The notes beneath the pieces were generated by a model. It searched no databases, was not told the DNA's origin, and saw nothing but the letters and a program-made list of their open reading frames with translations. A stretch of 64,000 bases of DNA from G963678255 sp963678255 (GTDB lineage Bacteria > Cloacimonadota > Cloacimonadia > Cloacimonadales > WRIO01), in contig OY782778.1 in NCBI GenBank assembly GCA_963678255.2, forward strand, positions 434,001 through 498,000, read 5' to 3'. Position 1 is the stretch's first letter. Each line of letters begins with the position of its first letter. Positions 28,327 through 37,586 of the stretch are shown here, piece after piece. The translations under genes and the position numbers were made by a program.

Positions 28327-28731
28327 TTACATCAAATAATTATAATAAGTTTTCCGAGATATGCCAAATTTCTCAAAAATAGTTGAGATCTGGATAATCT
28401 TATCATTTGCCAGAGTCTTCAGCAATGCCACATCTTTACCACCCAACAGCTTCTTCCTGTCTCCGACAATACCTCTGGCTATGGCAGAATTTAATCCAGC
28501 CATCGTTCTTTCTCTTATGATGTCCTTTTCATACTCTGCTAACACTCCAAATATTGAGAATATAAGCTTTCCTGCTGTAAAGGCGGCATTAATGCTTTCT
28601 TTTAAAGATAGAAGTTCTATGCCCTTATCTTGAAATCCTGAGACCATTTCAAGCAGGTCTTTTAGGCTTCTGCCTAATCTATCCAGCTTCCATACAACCA
28701 AAACATTATCTGATCTCAGATTCGTCAACAT
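28327..28731 (-). pseudogene. Serine recombinase (resolvase/invertase), N-terminus missing
   Basis: 134 codons starting inside the catalytic domain: VLVVWKLDRLGRSLKDLLEM, GIELLSLKESINAAFTAGKL, AEYEKDIIRERTMAGL, then a C-terminal HTH (ISTIFEKFGISRKTYYNYL). The first 50-60 residues with the catalytic serine (Y-x-R-V-S) are absent, and an in-frame stop lies two codons upstream of the apparent start. It is therefore not an active recombinase. Confidence 0.88.
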
Positions 28732-28919
28732 GTCTTGTTACTTAGGTCGATTAGTTTTCGATCCTAATACCTTTTTTTATAGATTTTCTCACAACGTTTT
28801 TTAAAAAAAATTATCAATCTGCATATCCAGATTGTGTTCATAAGTGCTTACACAAGCATACCCTATTTTCACGTTATCTCCTTTTGGTTGATTTACAATT
28901 TAACCTAATATCTTGTGTT

Positions 28920-28944
28920 ATTACGAAACAAGTTGTTTCGTAAT
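28920..28944. promoter_or_regulatory. Perfect 25-bp palindrome (possible operator)
   Basis: ATTACGAAACAA, one central G, then TTGTTTCGTAAT. No T-run follows, so it is not a normal terminator; a dimeric-protein binding site is the simplest reading. It is not adjacent to an intact regulator gene. Confidence 0.5.
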
Positions 28945-29164
28945 TGCCTGATAAGCTCGAAAACGTACCTTTATTTGCAATTCTTAATATATTGTGTCAA
29001 TAGTGTATTCAGTGAATCCACTATTGATTTATACTCTTATGAGTATATTCTATAAACTGTCGATAAGAAAATAAACTTAGTTTTTTAGATGGATTATTCT
29101 GCGGTTTGAGCAGAGTTAACCGACTATTTTTAGTTTTCGCTTTTCTTATGTAAAAAAACGGTGG

Positions 29165-29260
29165 TATATTACATAGGTACTTGAACAGTATAATTTTAAA
29201 AGCTATGAAGTAAAGTTTATTCTTAATTATTGAGAATTTGCTACAAAAGGAGGTAATCTT
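29165..29260 (+). repeat. 96-bp dispersed repeat, copy 1
   Basis: Starts TATATTACATAGGTACTTGA and ends AAAAGGAGGTAATCTT. About 90% identical to 38848-38943, same orientation. The end resembles a ribosome-binding site, but no ORF follows in either copy. Confidence 0.88.
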
Positions 29261-29299
29261 TCTAAGTCTTTATAAACTCATGCTGTAATGATTTGGAGA

Positions 29300-29869
29300 C
29301 TATGAGCTGTTTAAGGTGAATATTTTGGAGATGTAGGCATAAGAATTTAAGGGGTTTATGTGATTATAGTTATGCAAGATCTCTTTCTTATTAAAGGGGG
29401 TCTTTGCAAGGACAGGGTCAATCATTTTATTTAGTTTATAGCTTTGGGGAATATCAGGGAGGATATTTAATTGAATGCAGGTATAAACGCTAAGATAGTT
29501 TAAGGATTGGAGCAGGGAATTGGGGGTCATGATTTCATGGTTGATTTGAGAGGATTTATTGAAGTGGTGGGAGATTTTCAGGAAAATAGAATAAACAGAA
29601 ATGTGTTTTGCTCGAAGAGCAGGGGCAATTTTTTTGTAGTTTTGAGTATAAAGCGATAGATCTTTTTTAAAGCTGATAGGCAGTCGTTTCCAGACAGTTA
29701 AAGTTAATTGTTGCATAGAGATAATGTTATCCTGTTGTTTTAAAGGTTTGACCTCGAAATAATTCCTGCCGATACAACGTTTGCCATGAAAAGAATAGCA
29801 GTAGATTATTCCGTCTTTTTTACCACCTTTGGGGAAAGTGGTGTTATTTGGTTTAAAATAGACTTTCAT
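29300..29869 (-). CDS. Hypothetical protein, unrecognised
   Basis: A protein of 189 residues with a good ribosome site (AGGAG, 5 nt before ATG). It is basic, with no signal peptide, membrane segment or known motif. It begins MKVYFKPNNTTFPKGGKKDG, has a short IIYCYSFHGKRCIG segment and a helical middle (MQQLTLTVWKRLPISFKKDL). It sits alone between resolvase remnants and the inverse 50-bp array, and a terminator-like hairpin lies upstream. Base composition is unexceptional. I cannot assign a function. Confidence 0.6.
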   Translation of the reverse strand: MKVYFKPNNTTFPKGGKKDGIIYCYSFHGKRCIGRNYFEVKPLKQQDNIISMQQLTLTVWKRLPISFKKDLSLYTQNYKKIAPALRAKHISVYSIFLKISHHFNKSSQINHEIMTPNSLLQSLNYLSVYTCIQLNILPDIPQSYKLNKMIDPVLAKTPFNKKEILHNYNHINPLNSYAYISKIFTLNSS

Positions 29870-29984
29870 AGTTGCTCCTAGGGTAGATATTTGGTAAAAT
29901 GGGTAAGAAAAGCATTCTTTGAGAGTGGAATCAGCTTTTTTTGAGGATAAAGATGTTTTGTTAATAGGTAATTAAACAAAAAGA

Positions 29985-30005
29985 CCCCTCTATATATATA
30001 AGGGG
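29985..30005 (-). terminator. Possible rho-independent terminator (minus strand)
   Basis: CCCCT and AGGGG enclose an alternating TA tract; on the minus strand the hairpin is followed by TCTTTTTG. It would stop leftward transcription coming from the array at 30255-30590. No clear gene precedes it. Confidence 0.45.
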
Positions 30006-30254
30006 AGCAGTTTATAAAAAACAAGTGTGTGTTATTCATGTAACTAATAGAAAAATAATCAAATAAAAATTTGTAAATTTTTTTTATGGGGAAAAACAGG
30101 GGGAAGAAAATCAAGGGGAAATTTTTGAGCAAAAAGTGCCTGAACTCCAAGCTAGCAGTCATCTTTGAGTAGGTGAGCATAAGTCATTCATAAGATCAAG
30201 GGGAAAATACGTTTTTTAAATTCGAAAATATTTTTTTATTTTTTTTTCATTGTT
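30006..30254. other. AT-rich unique stretch
   Basis: Nothing recognised. The 100-codon minus-strand open frame at 29878-30180 is low-complexity, lacks a ribosome site and spans the terminator-like hairpin, so I do not call it a gene. Confidence 0.5.
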
Positions 30255-30590
30255 TCTACGAAGATATCAGGGCTAATGCCCCTAAATATGATAATGCATT
30301 TTATTACGAAGATATCAGGGCTAACGCCCCTGAATGTGTTATTGTGGTTTTTCTACGAAGATTACAGGGCTAACGCCCCTAAATGTGTTAATGTATGTTT
30401 TATTACGAAGATACCAGGGCTAACGCCCCTAAATGTGTAAATGTATATCTATTGCTACGAAGATACCAGGGCTAATGCCCCTAAATGTGTTAATGTGTAT
30501 TTTCTACGAAGATATCAGGGCTAACGCCCCTGAATATGTTATTGTATATTTTTGCTACGAAGATTACAGGGCTAACGCACTACAGATAAT
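30255..30590 (-). repeat. Tandem array, about seven copies, 48-53 bp period, inverse of the 4081 array
   Basis: Units carry TACGAAGAT at about 30257, 30305, 30354, 30404, 30457, 30505 and 30556, each followed by CAGGGCTAACGCCCCT. This is the reverse complement of the 4081-4407 unit. The last unit is fused to another module at GCTAACGCACTACAGATAAT, as if recombination occurred within the shared hairpin arm. Confidence 0.9.
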
Positions 30591-30824
30591 GGCAAATCAG
30601 AGATTTGCAGATAATAGATAAAAGATAAAAGTTAAGCTTGGAACCCCCGATCGGGGGTATTGAGTTTCGAGGGCAAGCTGCCCTCGCTCCAGAATAATTG
30701 CAAACAGGATGTTTGCAGAACGAGGCAACCCTCGCTTTATTATTATAAACTCTTTATCAAAGAAAAGATCAAGTCGTTACTTATTGTTTCTTTTAAAAAA
30801 AGTGAGATATTTATTAGGCTGTAC
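30591..30824. repeat. Hairpin modules upstream of sbcD
   Basis: The GCAAATC-aga-GATTTGC module (about 30593), a CCCGATCGGGG hairpin, TTTCGAGGGC-aagct-GCCCTC (30665-30690) and the CAAACA-gga-TGTTTG hairpin (about 30711-30725). No gene. Confidence 0.75.
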
Positions 30825-30852
30825 TTGACAGTTCCATTTTAATTTATAATAT
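30825..30852 (+). promoter_or_regulatory. Probable sbcDC promoter
   Basis: TTGACA (30825-30830), 16-nt spacer, TAATAT (30847-30852), about 85 nt before the sbcD start. Confidence 0.55.
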
Positions 30853-30938
30853 TTGTCAAAAGTATTCAACACAAACAAAAAACTCTTTGAGAGTTTAAAG
30901 AAGATAGAAAAGCATCCATGATCAAGGAGGCAGAAAAA

Positions 30939-32174
30939 ATGAGAGTATTACATACATCAGACTGGCATTTGGGCAGACATTTACATGGCAGAAAACGTTA
31001 TGAGGAATTTGAGAGATTTTTAGATTGGTTAACAATTTTTATAAAAGAGCAGAAAGTTGATTCGTTATTAATTTCAGGAGATATTTTTGATAGTAATAAT
31101 CCGAGTCAAAGGGCATTGGAGTTATATTATCGTTTTTTAAGCGGGTTAGTTGGATCAAATTGCGAGAGTATTATCATTATTGGCGGGAATCATGATTCAC
31201 CGCTCTTGTTGAATGCACCCAGGGAGTTATTGCACTTTTTTAATATTCATGTGATAGGCTCTATTAGTGAGAATCCAGAAGATGAAATCATCGTGCTAAA
31301 AAACAAAGATGAGATGGTAGAGCTTATCGTATGTGCCATTCCATTTTTACGTGATCGAGATATCCGAACTTCTGAGATGATGGAAAAGATCGAAGATAAG
31401 GAAAGAAAATTGATCCATGGTATCAAAGTTCATTATCAGAGTATTTGTGATCTGGCAGAGGGTAAAAGGAAGGCTCTGAGCTATCCTGTGCCCTTGATTG
31501 CCATGGGACATTTATTTACGGTTGGCGGACAGGTGCAGGAAGATGATGGGGTACGAGATCTTTATGTGGGAGCTTTAGCACAGGTGAATCATCGGATTTT
31601 CCCTGAATATTTGGACTATGTAGCCTTAGGTCATTTGCATATTGCTCAGAAGGTGAATCATTCAGAGATTATCCGTTATAGCGGATCACCATTACCAATG
31701 GGATTTGGTGAGGCAAAACAGAAAAAATCAATGTGTCTTTTGGAGATAAATTCAGGAAAAATAGATATTGAGCCAGTAGAAATCCCAATTTTTCAAAAAC
31801 TGGAATCGATAAAGGGTGATCGGGAAAGGATAGAAAAACGTTTAAGGGCACTTGTTTTGGAAACAGACAGAATTCTAGTTGAGGTTATCTATACCGGGAA
31901 GGAAGCCTTTAATGATCTAAGGCAAGTTGTGGGAGATCTAGTTTCAGGCTCAGAGGTAGAGGTTGTACGGGTCAAGAATATGTTAGTCTTTGACAGGATC
32001 AGTCAACGTGTAGTGGAAAATGAGACTCTGGAAGAATTGAGCAAAGAAGAAGTTTTCAAGCGTTGTATGTGCAGCAATCACATTTCTGCAGAAGAGCAGG
32101 AAAAACTACTGATAACCTTTCAGGAAGCCCTGTCGTTATTAGAAGATAATGAGATGACAGGGGAGATGAGGTAA
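30939..32174 (+). CDS. sbcD: Exonuclease SbcCD subunit D (Mre11-like nuclease)
   Basis: A protein of 411 residues. All metallophosphoesterase motifs are present: MRVLHTSDWHLG, LLISGDIFDSNNPS, IIIGGNHDSPLLL, PLIAMGHLF and YVALGHLHIAQ. The C-terminal capping region follows. With SbcC it forms the Mre11-Rad50-type complex that opens hairpins and trims DNA ends. The start at 30939 has AGGAGG upstream; the ATG at 30918 does not. It ends 5 nt before sbcC, a tight two-gene operon. Confidence 0.97.
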   Translation: MRVLHTSDWHLGRHLHGRKRYEEFERFLDWLTIFIKEQKVDSLLISGDIFDSNNPSQRALELYYRFLSGLVGSNCESIIIIGGNHDSPLLLNAPRELLHFFNIHVIGSISENPEDEIIVLKNKDEMVELIVCAIPFLRDRDIRTSEMMEKIEDKERKLIHGIKVHYQSICDLAEGKRKALSYPVPLIAMGHLFTVGGQVQEDDGVRDLYVGALAQVNHRIFPEYLDYVALGHLHIAQKVNHSEIIRYSGSPLPMGFGEAKQKKSMCLLEINSGKIDIEPVEIPIFQKLESIKGDRERIEKRLRALVLETDRILVEVIYTGKEAFNDLRQVVGDLVSGSEVEVVRVKNMLVFDRISQRVVENETLEELSKEEVFKRCMCSNHISAEEQEKLLITFQEALSLLEDNEMTGEMR

Positions 32175-32179
32175 GCATA

Positions 32180-35100
32180 ATGAGAATTACACAAATCCGA
32201 TTTAAGAACTTAAATTCACTATATGGGGAATGGTTTATAGATTTGACAGAAGAGAGTTATATATCCGAAGGACTCTTTGCTATAACGGGTCCAACAGGTG
32301 CAGGGAAAACCACTATTTTGGATGCTATTTGTTTGGCATTATACGGGCAAACACCTCGATTGAATAAAATCACTAAAAGCAATAATGATCTGATGTCTCG
32401 TCAGACAGGAGAATGTTTCGCTGAGGTTAGTTTTGATATACAGGAATCATCCTATCGTTGTTTTTGGTCTCAGCATCGTTCCAGAAACAAATATGATGGA
32501 GAATTACAACCAGTCAAGCACGAATTAGTTGATAATAAAACCGGAGCAATCCTAGCAAAGGGAACGACAGAGGTTTTGGAAGAAATCGAAAAGATTACCT
32601 CAATGAATTTTGGTGAGTTTACACGTTCCATGCTTTTAGCCCAAGGAGGATTTGCAGCCTTTCTTCAATCGGGAGACAAAGAAAGATCGCAGATTTTAGA
32701 ACAAATAACCGGAACAGAGATTTATAGCAAAATATCTATTCGCGTTCATGAAAAACAAAAACTGGAAAATGATAAATTAGTGGGATTGCAAGAAAACCTG
32801 AAGCAGATAAAATTATTGAGTTCAGAAGAGAAAGAAGAACTTATTCAGTCACTTAAGCAACTGGAAGCAGATGAAACTAAAGTTAGTAAAGAAACTGATC
32901 TCAATAATCAATTGATCCAATGGTTGAATCATATCAAGGTATTGAAAGATGATATCGCTGGATTGGAAAAAGAATTGATTAAAATTAATGAAGAAATAGA
33001 AGATTTTAAACCTAATTTTATTAAACTGGAAAAGGCTCAACGAGCTTTTGAGATAAACGGAGATTTTAAGCAATTAGAAATACAAAGAAATGAACAAAAA
33101 ACGGCTTTATTATCTTTGGAAAAACTGAACAAGCAGCTTTTAGAAAAAGAGAACGAAGCCAGTTTAATAAAAGGTATTATCGAAGAACAACAGAAGATTT
33201 TGCAGAAAAAGGAAAATGAGGTTGATTTATTAAGAGATTTAATGAAGATTGTGAGAGATCTTGATACCAAAATAGAAGAAAAGAAGAAGCCCATAGAGAA
33301 ATTGTTTGAAGATATAACAAAAATACAAACAGATTATGTCCTTGATCAAACAAAGCAAACAGAAATAGAAAAACAGCTCAATGAAAATAAAGAGAAAATC
33401 GAACTTGCTAGAGAGTATTTAGATTTACATCAGAAGGATAAAGGTTTAAACCAAGAATTTGAGAGTTTGAAGTTACTTTTTAAAAACATTAATAAATATG
33501 AAACAGCAAAAATAGATAAATTAAAAGAGCAAAAGAAAGCAGAAACAGATGGTCAGAAAATCTCTAAAAAACTAATCGAAAAACAAAAAGAATTTGAAGA
33601 AGTTGTTAAAGAGAAAGAGAAGATTGAAGCAGAGTTGAAGACGATCACTGAGAATTTTACGAATTTGTGTGCAGGAAAAGATCTATCGGACTATCAGAAA
33701 GAAAGAAACAAGCTGATAGAGAAGAGGGGAGAGCTGAGACAAAATCAAAAGGAAAGTCAGCAATTGGCAAAGGATATTAACAGCTTGGAAGAAAGTAAAC
33801 TAAAGTTGACAGAAGATAAAGGTGAGATTACCAGAGTAGAAGGCAAAGTAAAAACATGTTTACAAGAAATCATTACATTAAGTAAAGATGTTGAAGTGCT
33901 CGAAGCTAATTGTAAGATATTAGAAAAGATACAAGATTATAAAGAGGCAAGAGGCCAATTAAAAGATGGGGAAGAATGCCCATTATGCGGGGCAATTAAG
34001 CATCCATTTGCCGAGGGAAATATCCCTGTGCCAGATGAAACACGAAAACTTTTAAATCAAAAGAAAGAAGCTTTAAAAGAAGTCAAGGAGACGAATACAT
34101 CATTAAATATAGACGTTGAAAGTAAAAAGATTGCTTTAGGTCTTTTGGAAAAAGAAATTACAAAAGCAGAAGAATCAATCAAAACACAAACTCTACAATT
34201 AAAACAAGCGATGAATTCTCTTTCACTCTCCATACCTATGGAAGAGTTTTTTGAATGGTTGAAGGAAGCCTTCGTTAGCACAGAGAAAGCACTTGAAGTA
34301 ATCAACAAACAAGTAGAAGATTTGGAATTATTACTAAAAAATAAAGAGAAAGTTCGAGAAGACTTGGATAAAACGACTAAGACATATCATCTAAAAGATA
34401 AAGAAAATCAGGATTTAATCAGTAAGAAGAAGGCAAATGATCAGTTAAAGGATCAATTGAAGGTGGCTTTTAATCTTATAGAAAAGAACTTAAATGAAGA
34501 ATTAGCTGATGCAAAAGTCAAATTACAAAAATACTATGATGATCATGCAGATTTGTCAGGGTATGATAAGATATTGGAAGATTTGGATAGTCGAAAGATT
34601 GCTTGGCAAACTCAAAAAGAACAGAAAGAAACCTGTGAAAGACAAGAAGAGACATTAAATTTACAGTTTATTACGTTAGTGGAATCTATGAGAAAACAGG
34701 CAGTATCACTTAGTCAAAATTCTGAAAAATATGATAGTTTGGAAAAAGACTTAGAAAAGGATAAATCAGAACGTCAGAGGTTATTTAGTGATAAAGATCC
34801 TGACGTAGAAGAGAAGAAATTAAATGATGAACTGTCGCATTGCAAAAAAGATTTGGATATTCAACAAAAAAAGGACAATGAAAATCAATCAAATATTGAA
34901 AGATTGAAGGGACAAATCAAGAATATTCAGTCCTCAATTGAAGAACGGAAGGACAAATTAATCCAACAGGAAGAACAATTTGTTGTCCAGATGAAAAATG
35001 CAGGATTTGAGAGTGAATTGATATTTGAGGGAGCTTGTCTCAGTGAAGATGAACGAAAAAAGCTGGAAGAGCAAAATCAAAAGATTATCGAGAAACTCGC

Positions 35101-35860
35101 GAGGATCGAGGTACTAAAAGAGAATAAACAACATGATCTCGATAAAGAAATTGAACTAAAAAAGACGGATGCTTCTTTGGAAAGTTTAATTGAAAATGCG
35201 GAAAAATTAAATGTTCAATTAAGAGAAATACAACAAAATACAGGTAGTAAAAAAACAAATTTAGAAAATGATGATAAATTGTCTGTTTCTTATAAGACAA
35301 ACATGGAGTTACGTGATAAACAGTTTGAGATATGGGATCGGTGGAAGAGATTGCATGATTTAATTGGTTCGGCAGACGGTAAGAAATTCAGAAATTACGC
35401 ACAAGGATTAACTTTTGATTATTTAATCAGACACGCCAATGAGCAATTGCAGAAGATGAGTGATCGATATTTATTGGTTCGTGATGATAGTCAATCGCTT
35501 GATTTGAGTGTATTGGATAATTATCAAGCAGGTGAGATCCGATCAACGAAGAATTTATCAGGTGGGGAATCCTTTATTGTGAGTTTATGTTTAGCATTGG
35601 GCTTATCCTATATGGTGAGCAATAAAATCAGGATAGATTCTTTGTTTTTAGATGAAGGTTTTGGGACACTTGATGAAGAAGCATTGGAAACAGCCTTGAA
35701 TACACTGGCAAGTTTCAGAGAGGAGAATAAGCTAATCGGGATTATATCTCACGTAGGCAGTATAAAAGAGCGGATATTAACTCAGATACAGGTGAATCCA
35801 ATCAATGGAGGGAAGAGCAGTTTAAGCGGTCCAGGGTGTGGGGCAGTAGTGGGACACTGA
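32180..35860 (+). CDS. sbcC: Exonuclease SbcCD subunit C (Rad50-like ATPase)
   Basis: A protein of 1226 residues. Walker A GPTGAGKTTILDAIC (about 36-50), then LLAQGGFAAFLQSG (Q-loop region), long coiled coils, a zinc hook ECPLCG (about 598-603) in the middle, a second coiled coil, the ABC signature LSGGESFIVSLCLALGLS (about 1126) and Walker B SLFLDEGFGTLDEEAL (about 1153). This is a complete SMC/Rad50-like ATPase that tethers and feeds DNA to SbcD. The last residues (AVVGH) are encoded by a 36-bp perfect palindrome that also contains the stop codon, so the natural C-terminus seems to have been overwritten by a repeat module. Confidence 0.97.
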   Translation: MRITQIRFKNLNSLYGEWFIDLTEESYISEGLFAITGPTGAGKTTILDAICLALYGQTPRLNKITKSNNDLMSRQTGECFAEVSFDIQESSYRCFWSQHRSRNKYDGELQPVKHELVDNKTGAILAKGTTEVLEEIEKITSMNFGEFTRSMLLAQGGFAAFLQSGDKERSQILEQITGTEIYSKISIRVHEKQKLENDKLVGLQENLKQIKLLSSEEKEELIQSLKQLEADETKVSKETDLNNQLIQWLNHIKVLKDDIAGLEKELIKINEEIEDFKPNFIKLEKAQRAFEINGDFKQLEIQRNEQKTALLSLEKLNKQLLEKENEASLIKGIIEEQQKILQKKENEVDLLRDLMKIVRDLDTKIEEKKKPIEKLFEDITKIQTDYVLDQTKQTEIEKQLNENKEKIELAREYLDLHQKDKGLNQEFESLKLLFKNINKYETAKIDKLKEQKKAETDGQKISKKLIEKQKEFEEVVKEKEKIEAELKTITENFTNLCAGKDLSDYQKERNKLIEKRGELRQNQKESQQLAKDINSLEESKLKLTEDKGEITRVEGKVKTCLQEIITLSKDVEVLEANCKILEKIQDYKEARGQLKDGEECPLCGAIKHPFAEGNIPVPDETRKLLNQKKEALKEVKETNTSLNIDVESKKIALGLLEKEITKAEESIKTQTLQLKQAMNSLSLSIPMEEFFEWLKEAFVSTEKALEVINKQVEDLELLLKNKEKVREDLDKTTKTYHLKDKENQDLISKKKANDQLKDQLKVAFNLIEKNLNEELADAKVKLQKYYDDHADLSGYDKILEDLDSRKIAWQTQKEQKETCERQEETLNLQFITLVESMRKQAVSLSQNSEKYDSLEKDLEKDKSERQRLFSDKDPDVEEKKLNDELSHCKKDLDIQQKKDNENQSNIERLKGQIKNIQSSIEERKDKLIQQEEQFVVQMKNAGFESELIFEGACLSEDERKKLEEQNQKIIEKLARIEVLKENKQHDLDKEIELKKTDASLESLIENAEKLNVQLREIQQNTGSKKTNLENDDKLSVSYKTNMELRDKQFEIWDRWKRLHDLIGSADGKKFRNYAQGLTFDYLIRHANEQLQKMSDRYLLVRDDSQSLDLSVLDNYQAGEIRSTKNLSGGESFIVSLCLALGLSYMVSNKIRIDSLFLDEGFGTLDEEALETALNTLASFREENKLIGIISHVGSIKERILTQIQVNPINGGKSSLSGPGCGAVVGH

Positions 35861-35878
35861 TCAGTGTCCCACTACTGC
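35843..35878. repeat. Perfect 36-bp palindrome across the sbcC stop codon
   Basis: Arms of 18 bp (GCAGTAGTGGGACACTGA and its exact complement) without a loop. It is an enlarged variant of the hairpin that elsewhere precedes the CAGATAATGGCAAATC module, here followed by CAGATAATAGCAAATCGGAG. It also could act as a transcription stop, although no T-run follows. Confidence 0.92.
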
Positions 35879-35918
35879 AGATAATAGCAAATCGGAGATT
35901 TGCAGATAATAGATAAAA

Positions 35919-36285
35919 GATAATAAGTTAAGATTCATCGTAGGTGATGAGGACAAGAGAGAAATGTTTTATCATTAAAATAAAATAAAAATTGACAAAT
36001 TTATTTTTTTAACATTTAGATTAAAAAAATTATGAGTAATAAAAGTATTTTAAAAGAAAAGTCTTATTCCTTTGCTATCAGAATCATCAAGCTATACAAA
36101 TATTTGAAATCTGAAAAGAATGAAACTATACTTTCAAAACAAATTGTACGATCTGGAACATCTATCGGAGCCAATATAGAAGAAGCTATTGGTGCACAGT
36201 CTAAAAATGATTTTATGGCAAAAATTAGTATTGCCTATAAAGAAAGTAGAGAAACTGAATATTGGTTAAGACTTTTAAAAGATAG
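35919..36285 (+). repeat. 367-bp duplicated segment, copy 1
   Basis: Covers the upstream region and first 84 codons of the four-helix-bundle gene. It is repeated at 37223-37586 with near identity; the second copy lacks 3 T in the T-run upstream of the gene. Confidence 0.93.
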
Positions 36286-36394
36286 TGAATTTTTAGAACA
36301 AAAAGATTTCAATTCTATTCATAGCGATTGTATAGAATTAATAAGAATGCTATCTTCAACCAAAATAAAGTGCAAATCGGAGATTTGCAGATAA
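36032..36394 (+). CDS. Four-helix bundle protein (23S rRNA intervening-sequence protein family)
   Basis: A protein of 120 residues with the family pattern: SYSFAIRIIKLYKYLKSEKN, LSKQIVRSGTSIGANIEEAI, GAQSKNDFMAKISIAYKESR, ETEYWLRLLKDSEFL. Such small helical proteins are widespread; their molecular role is unclear. The final codons (KCKSEICR) are read from the CAAATC-gga-GATTTG hairpin module, so the tail is probably not ancestral. TTGACA at 35992 with TTTAGA 17 nt later is a weak promoter candidate. Confidence 0.9.
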   Translation: MSNKSILKEKSYSFAIRIIKLYKYLKSEKNETILSKQIVRSGTSIGANIEEAIGAQSKNDFMAKISIAYKESRETEYWLRLLKDSEFLEQKDFNSIHSDCIELIRMLSSTKIKCKSEICR

Positions 36395-37222
36395 AAGATA
36401 ATAAGTTAAGATTCATTGTTGGTGGATAGCTTTAGGATGGCATATGTTGAATAAAGTCTTTTCATTTCTTCGAAATGATAGTGTTCATTTCTTTTGTCTT
36501 GATACAAAATAAACAGAACCAAAGAAAAAATCAAGCCCGGAAAACCCCTATCGGGGATCTTGATTTTCATCTCTTTTCATTGAAATATAAATATCTGTAT
36601 TTTTCTGATGGTATGCCATTTAATCTCCAGTCACTCTCAGGGGCTCCGCCATAAACTCGCTCTTCGAGCTCAAACATATGGCTGTTCGCACCCCTTCGAG
36701 TTTCCTTGCGACTTAACGTCATTTTTTCATGGGCATTGTCTCATTGATAACTGGATAGTTACTGGCAACACTGGAGTGTTGCAGATAATGGCAAATCGGA
36801 GATTTGCAGATAAAAGCTCATATCAGGCTGTTGCCTGTTTGGTAAAAATGAAACACCTTGTTTTGAGATTGTCCTTTTAAAAAATTGACATCTATTGGAG
36901 AATATATGTTTATTACTTTTAAATGGTAATCTTCATTTCTTTCTCTTGAAAGAAAGAAACGGAAGCAAAGAAAGTTCAAGCCCTAGGAAAAAACTTGCTA
37001 TCTCCAGTCACTCTCAGGGACTCCGCCATAGCTTGCCAATGGGTAAGTTAAATTATGAGGTAAACCATTGTCTTCAATCAGAATGGCTGTTCGTTCCCCT
37101 TCGAGTTTCCCTACGACTTTACGCCATTTTTTCATGGGCATTGTCTCATTGATACCTGGATATTTAATATATTTTATGGATTAATTAATTAAAATAGACA
37201 AATACACAAGGTGTTTCATAGG
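36395..37222. repeat. Repeat-only interval between the duplicated genes
   Basis: No gene. In order: variant nested module (36625-36735) with inner stem CTCG/CGAG; GCAACACT-gg-AGTGTTGC and GCAAATC-gga-GATTTGC (about 36764-36808); truncated MITE-like element from 36848; nested module (37001-37140); and a right-end MITE fragment (about 37155-37218). Confidence 0.82.
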
Positions 37223-37586
37223 AGATAATAAGTTAAGATTCATCGTAGGTGATGAGGACAAGAGAGAAATATTTTATCATGAAAATGAAATAAAAATTGA
37301 CAAATTTATTTTAACATTTAGATTAAAGAATTATGAGTAATAAAAGTATTTTAAAAGAAAAGTCTTATTCCTTTGCTATCAGAATCATCAAGCTATACAA
37401 ATATTTGAAATCTGAAAAGAATGAAACTATACTTTCAAAACAAATTGTACGATCTGGAACATCTATCGGAGCCAATATAGAAGAAGCTATTGGTGCACAG
37501 TCTAAAAATGATTTTATGGCAAAAATTAGTATTGCCTATAAAGAAAGTAGAGAAACTGAATATTGGTTAAGACTTTTAAAAGATAG
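37223..37586 (+). repeat. 364-bp duplicated segment, copy 2
   Basis: Partner of 35919-36285, 1.3 kb downstream in the same orientation. Confidence 0.93.

Larger units (their letters stand above)
28732..29299. other. Intergenic region with a perfect 25-bp palindrome and a 96-bp repeat
   Basis: No gene seen. A perfect palindrome with 12-bp arms lies at 28920-28944 and a 96-bp dispersed repeat at 29165-29260. The rest is unique AT-rich sequence. Confidence 0.6.

Noticed and set aside
28327..28731. Active serine recombinase
   Set aside because: The N-terminal part with the catalytic serine is missing and a stop codon lies just upstream of the apparent start.
29878..30180. 100-codon minus-strand ORF
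   Set aside because: Low-complexity Phe/Leu/Tyr-rich translation of AT-rich DNA, no ribosome site, and a terminator-like hairpin inside it.
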